Positions 60,301 to 64,000 of a DNA stretch of 64,000 bases are shown here, piece by piece. Source of the DNA: Gymnothorax reevesii (taxonomy: Eukaryota > Chordata > Actinopteri > Anguilliformes > Muraenidae). The position numbers and the translations under genes are program-made. The DNA is taken from the NCBI GenBank assembly GCA_029721435.1, contig CM056580.1, forward strand, positions 78,889,367 through 78,953,366, written 5' to 3'. Each line of letters begins with the position of its first letter. The first letter of the stretch is position 1. A model generated the notes under the pieces. It was not told the origin of the DNA. It did not search any database and saw nothing but the letters and a program-made list of their open reading frames with translations.

Positions 60301-62766
60301 TGACATTGAGCATCCCGTGGCATACTTCTCCAGGAAGTTCAATCGCCACCAAAGGAACTATTCCACAATAGAGAAGGAACTGTTGGCTCTGGTCCTTTCT
60401 TTACAACACTTTGAGGTTCATGTTTGTACAGGACAAAAGCCAATGATTGTGTACACTGACCACAATCCGTTAATGTTTTTGAGTAAGATGAAAAACAAGA
60501 ATCGGAGATTGTTGAATTGGAGTTTGATTTTACAGGAGTTTGACTTGGAAATTAAGCATGTGAAGGGTACAGACAATGTAATTGCTGATTGCTTATCCCG
60601 TGTTTGAATGTGTATATATATATCATGTGTTTGAATATTGTATGATATGTATATATAGACAAGTGTTCACTTAACCATTTTGTATTGAAAAGAAAAATTT
60701 TGCCTTTATGAGTCAAAATTTTTCCCTTTTGGAATGGAGGTGTAATGTGAATATAGGCCACTAGATGGCAGTATTTACCTTTTTTTTTGTAAAGCTCAGA
60801 CTGGAGTCATGTTTAGACATGTCCTGGACATGTCTGGGGCAAGTCTCAGAAAGTAAAAAAAAAAAGAGGTCTAAATGTGGGTGGGGTCTGCAAAAGAGTA
60901 TATAAGGAAAAGAATTGAGACAGTAAAGTAGTAGGAGAAATTGCAAGAAGATGACCAGACCTGCCATTTTGTCAAGACCTGTGACGTTTCTTTTGTGGAT
61001 TTCTTTGCCTGTGATTGAGCATTTTCGTCATCCAGGACATCACCAAGTCACCCCACAAAAAGGGACTGTAAATATTTATGTTTTTGTATTCAATCTTGGT
61101 CTTTAGGTTAGTTAGTTGTTGGTTATTGTCTTTGTTTATTAAATGTGTTTAAGTTTTAAAAACTGTGTGTCATCCCTTGCTGTTGCTGTTGTTTTTAAAT
61201 GTAATAACAAATTGGGGCCATAACAGGTGAAACAAAAATATGCAGCCACACCAGCCCTTGATTGGTGGCCATACAGAACTCACGGATTAATCGCAGATTT
61301 TCCGGCAGGATTCGTGGGCTGAACGGCGGCTCATAGTTAGAGCAGCTGCGGTCGAACAGGAAGACCATGGGAAGGTCTGTCCTACGGCCGTCAATCGTCT
61401 GAAAATCACGGAATATTGAGATGTTGCTAAAGTGAAATCCGAAGAGCTACACTTTTCCTGGCACCCCTTACTCTGTAACCCACGGAATTGCATTTTACCC
61501 CTGATCCCTAACACTGTAATCAACAGAGCTGCACTTTTCCAATGAGCCCTTACACTGTAGTCCACTGCACACTGGGTAGCCTCACTCTTGGGCTCCAGGG
61601 CTAGGCCAGCCTCCAGCAGCAGCTCCTGATTGGCTGGCGGGATGTGGGTGTCCAATTCGATTCGCTCCTGCAGAGCAGACACCAGCTCGCCTTCTTCAAC
61701 TGGATATATGAAGATCTCGGCAGAGACCATGCTCAGTACATGTACCAGCTGGAATAGGATAGTGGGAAGGGGAGGGAGGGAGAGAGGGGGAAAGAGAGAG
61801 AGGGAAAGAGAGGAAGAGATAGTGGAGGAATGGAGGGAAAGATATTGAGAGAGACAGACAGACAGACAACAGAGAGAATTTGTGTATCACGCTATCCTAT
61901 CCATGTGCATAGAACTGCATACTAACCTTTAACCCGACCCTCTATATGTAGTGGCCTGTTTGTCTGTAACACTTCCTGTGTAGTTACACAGATTCCATTG
62001 ATCATCGGTTCTTTAATTGTTAATATTGGTACTGGAATTAGGAATTTAATACCTTTCTTGGGCCTGTGATGTACACATATCAGCAAAAAGTGGACTAAAG
62101 GAAAACCTAGAATAGACCTGTAACCACTCAGCTCCATCTTTTTACTGCTGGACGTTCAGTCACCCTACAGCTAAACCTGAAACTCGAGCTCAGAAGCTGA
62201 GACAACAGGAGTAATGCAGGAGTTGAATGGCAAGTAAATCTAAAGAATCTGTACAGCACTAAGACCCTCAGTTAAAACATTCCTCTGTCAGATGGTACCT
62301 CCTGACACAGGCAGATGTATGCAATGGCCTTGAATGTGAAGAATGTGCCAACCCATCGAAAGGTCACTATGCTGTGGCTGATAAGAGAGGCCATGACGGC
62401 TTCGATCACAGCCTGTCAAGTGTTTCAGGCCCTCAGCCTGAGACATATGATTGTCTGGGTAGTCACAGGTCAAATATGAGTGAAAGCTATGTTACAGTAC
62501 TGGTAGTTGTGTGTTGCTAATTGTGCTTGAATATGTGTCAGTAGGTGTGACGAGTGTGAGTTTGAACATGCACTGGTGTGTTTGGATGTTCGTATCTCAG
62601 TGTGTGTGAGGTGTATGTCTCAGGACAGGTTCAAACCTTGAGCCCCAGAATTTTGTCCAGGGCTTTGAAGCAGCCACAGGGGCCATAGTCTGAGTCTTTA
62701 CCCCTCTCCCGCGGGGACCACCTGAGCATCATCTGAAGCCATTGCTCCAGCTTCTCCGCCAAGAAC
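46173..62766 (-). CDS. IKBKB: IKK-beta (inhibitor of NF-kB kinase subunit beta), C-terminal part; 5' exons beyond window
   Basis: Catalytic subunit of the cytoplasmic IKK complex, phosphorylating I-kappa-B proteins. Fourteen exons in transcript order: 62637-62766, 61554-61748, 61284-61398, 54873-54996, 50927-51078, 50727-50788, 50179-50282, 50005-50054, 49273-49372, 48408-48555, 47876-47988, 47554-47580, 47190-47289, 46173-46217. Phases agree throughout; 487 aa, equal to the C-terminal two thirds of human IKK-beta. The first exon is the kinase C-lobe end ([33 protein letters not shown]). Exons 2-3 are the ubiquitin-like domain ([27 protein letters not shown]). Exons 4-12 are the scaffold/dimerisation helices ([50 protein letters not shown]) and then [12 protein letters not shown]. 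The C-terminus reads [14 protein letters not shown] in place of the canonical LDWSWL NEMO-binding core. The first visible exon begins with one base of a split codon, so upstream exons lie past 64000. An LTR retrotransposon, a Harbinger element and minisatellites fill the introns. Confidence 0.95.
46545..47055 (-). mobile_element. tRNA-derived SINE in IKBKB last intron
   Basis: On the minus strand it begins near 47055 with TCGGATAGCTCACTCGGTTA (A-box region), then CGGGTTCGAGCC (B box). A body of about 400 bp follows, ending in an A-rich tail (the T run at 46547-46576 on the plus strand). It is full-length in appearance and inserted in the gene's own orientation. Confidence 0.75.
48355..48396. 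repeat. (GT)n microsatellite beside an IKBKB splice donor
   Basis: About 20 GT dinucleotides. On the IKBKB strand this is a (CA)n tract starting about 12 bases into the intron after exon 48408-48555. Confidence 0.95.
49619..49772. repeat. Hairpin repeat, copy 2 (IKBKB intron)
   Basis: Second copy of the 43344-43513 repeat. The ends TTCAACCCCTAGAGC and GTGCTCCAAGGGTTAA are imperfect inverted repeats. The central hairpin at 49674-49710 is a perfect 14-bp stem (GCTGTTGAAATCCT / AGGATTTCAACAGC). Confidence 0.75.
50305..50640. repeat. CA-microsatellite-flanked dispersed repeat
   Basis: (CA)n at 50315-50332 and 50600-50618 flank a segment with TTTGTGGGGACATCTCCCAG, repeated CTAACCTTAACC words and TTGGGACCAGAAAATGTCCC. 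This resembles a widespread fish repeat containing GGGGACATTT...GGTCCCCAC. Confidence 0.45.
51170..51485. repeat. Left part of GTGTATAGTGTACAG minisatellite, degenerate
   Basis: Degenerate units of the kind GAGTATAGTGTATGTGTAGT. It is cut off from the main array (53716-54870) by the Harbinger element. Confidence 0.65.
51486..53715. mobile_element. PIF/Harbinger-type element, 2.2 kb, inserted in the minisatellite
   Basis: The left end GGGGTCCATTTTCCCATG and the complement of the right end (GGGGTCTATTCTCCCAT) form imperfect inverted repeats, with minisatellite sequence on both sides. A transposase remnant lies at 52265-52515. Smaller palindromes are nested inside: 51540-51672 (GCTCGCCGGG ends) and 53188-53425 (GATAAAACCTTGTATCTT and its complement). 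A minus-strand frame near 52569-52907 is unassigned. Confidence 0.7.
52265..52515 (+). pseudogene. HARBI1-like (PIF/Harbinger) transposase remnant
   Basis: The frame reads [20 protein letters not shown] then [26 protein letters not shown] and [16 protein letters not shown]. The GAIDCTHV and HDAYVL motifs carry the first two catalytic aspartates of DDE_4 transposases. An in-frame stop lies upstream, and the expected glutamate region is not found in frame downstream, so this is a fragment. Confidence 0.8.
53716..54870. repeat. Large GT-rich minisatellite next to an IKBKB exon
   Basis: Thirty or so units built from TAATGTGTGTATAGTGTACA and GTAGAGTACTG, of variable length. It runs to the last bases before exon 54873-54996, so the exon's donor (GTAACT, 54867-54872) sits in its final unit. 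The 228-codon minus-strand frame (repeated [11 protein letters not shown]) is a product of the repeat. Confidence 0.92.
55192..55676 (+). repeat. 5' LTR
   Basis: 485 bp, TG...CA ends, identical by eye to 60741-61225. A TATA box (GTATATAAGG, near 55349) marks a probable promoter; TTTATTAAATG lies near 55586. Confidence 0.95.
55680..55688 (+). other. Primer binding site, proline-tRNA-like
   Basis: TGGGGGCTC, three bases after the 5' LTR, matches the first nine bases of the proline-tRNA primer site known from murine leukaemia virus (TGGGGGCTCGTCCGGGAT). After AAG, GTCCGGGAT also follows. The primer identity is inference. Confidence 0.55.
55793..60607 (+). CDS. Gag-Pol polyprotein of Gmr1-like retrotransposon (gag-PR-IN-RT-RH)
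   Basis: One open frame of 1604 codons from ATG 55793 ([12 protein letters not shown]), with no stop or frameshift. Order of parts (residues): N-terminal SAP-like helices to about 65; a Glu/Arg/Lys-rich coiled coil about 72-175; a capsid region with [17 protein letters not shown], like the SCAN domain; CCHC zinc knuckle 404-417 ([14 protein letters not shown]); aspartic protease DTGA 496-499; integrase with HHCC finger from about 750 and catalytic D821, D880, E916 (35 residues between the last two); a GPY/F module (FHGPYEIL); reverse transcriptase with D1277 and YIDD 1337-1340; RNase H with D1486, E1527, D1556; end ADCLSRV. Integrase before RT is the signature of the Gmr1 group. All catalytic residues are present, so activity is plausible but not shown. 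Confidence 0.95.
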   Translation: MDDFLASPTVGVLKSFKKTELLEICRQLELTEVKPAMRKARLAREIVEYYIDENVFAPGDLEQFPVENPNIEMELKLKMLEIEREEREKEREEKEKEREEREKERGEKEKQREFEREEKEKQRQFELEKLAREEKQREFELEKFARQRDFELEKLDREERLQMEQLKIKIAMKNKFCASQEVKLVPPFSEKDVDNYFQYFEKVAKSCQWPKEHWPLMLQTVLKGKAQQAYSALSADDSSDYEVVKKVILRAYELVPEAYRQKFRGLKKSENQTYVEFANEKQVCFERWCTSMEVKDDFNSLKEMVLVEEFKNCVKDDVKTYLNEKQALNLQSAAKFADEYVLTHKSKFQSSSNNKWSQFQKKGYGDTQDSAPKDKDKSGDGAQKSSNRSDQSVKADSDKSGLVCSYCKKSGHVTTNCWFLKAKKEKEKDTKPNAFVKTRLETPVVDNQSAKLPASCGAKKPNAADFVREEFLPFVSEGFVALNEHTTPVPIYILRDTGASQSLLLMDSLELRDETASGDFILVQGIEGRTVSVPLRSIFLKSDLVTGQVKVGLMSSLPIKGVSLLLGNDLAGGKVVPPVHLTSQPSTENGDEDPSLYPSCAVTRAMAKKAKEDDVVVPSSTLNSQDSGGSPHDSDWPTMVSPFEDLSDTFISSLFSQPDGSGDSDVSGDLSLSRKRLIEEQTNDPEIGVLKRRALPEKEIDAVPVGYYLKDGVLMRKWRPPDIPANADWAVVRQIVVPKVYRNEILTMAHSLPLGGHLGVNKTVDKIMKHFFWPGLRKDVSNFCKTCHTCQVVGKHQLDPPVAPLQPIPAFGEPFSRVIVDCVGPLPKTRSGNQYLLTIMCASTRFPEAIPLRNIKATAISKALIKFFTLFGLPREIQSDQGSNFTSGLFQQVVYELGAKQILSSAYHPESQGALERFHSTLKTMMRTYCNDHEKDWDEGVHLLLFAAREAVQESTGFSPFELVFGHEVRGPLLLLSEQWQEKEPHISLLDYVGKFKERLRAACDLAKENLKSSQGKMKTWYDHKARSREFKPGEKVLVLFPLQSNPLQARFHGPYEILTKLNDLNYIVKTSDRRKPKQLCHINMLKPYHDRNARVAAVTLDSPMAEICEDEGEFQDVEPRIKAEVLSCKLSNSEVLQNLDVKLQHLEPSQKDQFERLIKKYEDLFPDVPKRVSIASHDVDVGDAKPIKQHPYRMNPEKRKIAEKEVQYMLEHNIIRPSNSDWSSPCVLVPKPDGSTRFCTDYRKVNAVTRTDVFPIPRIDDCIDSVGQAKFLTKIDLLKGYWCVPLTERAKSISAFATPSGLYQYEVLLFGMKNAPATFQRMIQSTIAGLPHTGAYIDDLITWSDSWEEHLKDVETLFQRLTQANLTVNLSKSDFGCATVTYLGYVIGQGKVAPINAKVQAIMDFPVPDNKKALRRFLGMIGYYRKFCKNFAEIALSLTNQLKKGVKFTWDDACQRAFDHLKSLLCHFPVLKSPDFNKPFSIAVDASDQACGSVLLQRSDSDDIEHPVAYFSRKFNRHQRNYSTIEKELLALVLSLQHFEVHVCTGQKPMIVYTDHNPLMFLSKMKNKNRRLLNWSLILQEFDLEIKHVKGTDNVIADCLSRV
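60741..61225 (+). repeat. 3' LTR
   Basis: 485 bp, same sequence as the 5' LTR. It is preceded by the polypurine tract GGAATGGAGG (60731-60740) and followed by the GGTG target duplicate. Confidence 0.95.
61768..61865. repeat. GA-rich simple repeat
   Basis: A purine-only stretch of GGGAGGGAGAGAG type, about 20 bp upstream (on the IKBKB strand) of exon 61554-61748. On the gene strand it is a CT-rich tract before the acceptor. Confidence 0.8.
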
Positions 62767-62789
62767 CTGGGACACAGCCGATAAGAACT

Positions 62790-64000
62790 CAAAAAACCAT
62801 GCAACAAATCAGTGATATCACAGCCAATCAAAACTCAAACAACCATGCAACAAATCAGTGAAATCACAGCCAATCAAAACTCAACCAACTATCCAACATA
62901 TCAGTGATATCATAGCCAATCAAAACTCAAACAACCATACAACATATCAGTGATATCACAGCCACTGATATCATGCTTTTTATTTTGTTGAGCGGGGGGT
63001 GGGTAGATGCTTTTCATTTTGTTGAGCAGGGGGGGATTACATACCTCTTATTTCATTTACTGGGAGGGAGGGCTGCTCATGCTTTTTTTTTTATTGCAGG
63101 AGCAGGGCACTAATTTGCACAAATTCTGTGTTTTTTTTCTTCAAGCTTTTAAATGAGAATGCGATACAGAAAATCACGTTGGGAGCTGGTGGCGGTGAGA
63201 AATTAGGCGGTGGCGGCCGCCAGCAAATTTTCTATGCAGGAAAAACCCTGCAATCAAAACTCAACCAACTATCCAACATATCAGTGATATCAAACCCAAT
63301 CAAAACTCAACTAACTATCCAACATATCAGTGATATCACAGCCAATCAAAACTCAAACAACCATACAACATATCAGTGAAATCACAGCCAATCAAAACTC
63401 AACCAACTTTCCAACATAACAGTAATATCACAGCCAATCAAAACTCAAACAACCACAACATCAGTAAAATCACAGCCAATCAAAACTCAAACAACCATAC
63501 AACATATCAGTGAAATCACAGCCAATCAAAACTCAACCAACTTTCCAACATAACAGTAAAATCACAGCCAATCAAAACTCAACCAAGTATCCAACAAATT
63601 AGTGATATCACAGCCAATCAAAATTCAACTAACTATCCAACATATCAGTGATATCACAGCTAATCAAAACTCAAACAACCATACAACATATCAGTGATAT
63701 CACAGCCAATCAAAACTCAAACAACCATACAACATATCAGTGATATCACAGCCAATCAAAACTCAACTAACTATCCAACATATCAGTGAAACCACAGCCA
63801 ATCAGAACTCAACCAACTATCCAACATTTCAGTGAAATCACAGCCAATCAAAACTCAATGGACTATATTAACATATCAGTAACATCACAGCCAATGAAAA
63901 CTCAAACAACAATGACATCTGTGATATCACAACCATTGAACACTCAACCTACCATCCAAAATTTGTGTGACATCACAGTCAATCAATACTCAGCCTACAC
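62790..64000. repeat. 46-bp minisatellite in IKBKB intron, continuing past the window
   Basis: Unit: CCAATCAAAACTCAAACAAC followed by CATACAACATATCAGTGATA and TCACAG. Two variants alternate (ACAACCATACAACA and CCAACTATCCAACA). About 3.5 units lie at 62790-62960 and about 16 from 63249 to the edge. The array is split by an insertion at 62961-63249. Confidence 0.92.
62961..63249. mobile_element. Insertion within the 46-bp minisatellite
   Basis: A 290-bp segment unlike the array, with two ATGCTTTT(T/C)ATTTTGTTGA units, G runs and GGCGGTGGCGGCCGCCAGCA near its right end. It looks like a dispersed repeat inserted in the array; its class is unknown. Confidence 0.45.

Larger units (their letters stand above)
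55192..61225 (+). mobile_element. Gmr1-like Ty3/gypsy LTR retrotransposon, apparently intact, in an IKBKB intron
   Basis: The element is 6034 bp, bounded by TGTAATGTGA...CCATAACA LTRs of 485 bp each and flanked by GGTG on both sides (55188-55191 and 61226-61229), a 4-bp target duplication. Reading the two LTRs base by base I see no difference, including equal T(9) and A(11) runs, so insertion was recent. A primer-binding-site-like TGGGGGCTC follows the 5' LTR and a purine tract (GGAATGGAGG) precedes the 3' LTR. It carries one gag-pol frame with integrase before reverse transcriptase. It is antisense to IKBKB. Confidence 0.95.

Noticed and set aside
62790..64000. CRISPR-like spaced repeats
   Set aside because: Units are contiguous tandem repeats without unique spacers, in a vertebrate intron: an ordinary minisatellite.

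Overview
This is a vertebrate nuclear window, most likely from a ray-finned (teleost) fish. Its genes have many GT-AG exons and match vertebrate proteins almost residue for residue. Introns and spacers are packed with teleost-style transposons: Tc1-like, hAT and PIF/Harbinger elements, tRNA-derived SINEs, a Gmr1-like Ty3/gypsy LTR element and palindromic MITEs. The sequence alone does not fix the species.

Layout. (1) 1-377, minus: open 5' part of a non-LTR retrotransposon ORF1-like gene running off the left edge. (2) 595-4670, plus: RPL6, complete (260 aa), with a CRE and a pyrimidine-rich (TOP-type) start. (3) 4680-7550: spacer with MITEs and a SINE. (4) 7550-17480, minus: POLB, complete (14 coding exons, 337 aa). 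(5) 18-28.6 kb, minus: ENKD1, complete coding region (7 coding exons, 347 aa), with introns carrying a 3.5 kb palindromic hAT element that itself contains a Tc1 element. (6) 29.3-44.77 kb, plus: VDAC3, complete (8 coding exons, 283 aa), divergent from ENKD1. (7) 45.2 kb to beyond 62.77 kb, minus: IKBKB, 3' part only (14 exons, 487 aa: end of kinase domain, ubiquitin-like domain, scaffold/dimerisation domain, C-terminus). One of its introns holds an apparently intact, recently inserted 6 kb LTR retrotransposon; another holds a Harbinger element inside a large minisatellite. The right edge is a 46-bp minisatellite.

The genes are housekeeping or signalling genes and do not form one pathway: ribosome (RPL6), base-excision repair (POLB), cilium/microtubules (ENKD1), mitochondrial outer membrane (VDAC3) and NF-kB signalling (IKBKB). 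POLB, VDAC3 and IKBKB are also neighbours on human 8p11, which supports the assignments. Promoter motifs fit gene functions: NRF1 site for VDAC3, RFX X-box for ENKD1, CREs for RPL6 and POLB.

The most notable single object is the LTR retrotransposon at 55192-61225. It has 485-bp LTRs that read as identical, a 4-bp target duplication and one uninterrupted 1604-codon gag-pol frame in which integrase precedes reverse transcriptase. All coordinates, splice sites and translations were read by eye; family assignments rest on remembered family features and no database search was run.
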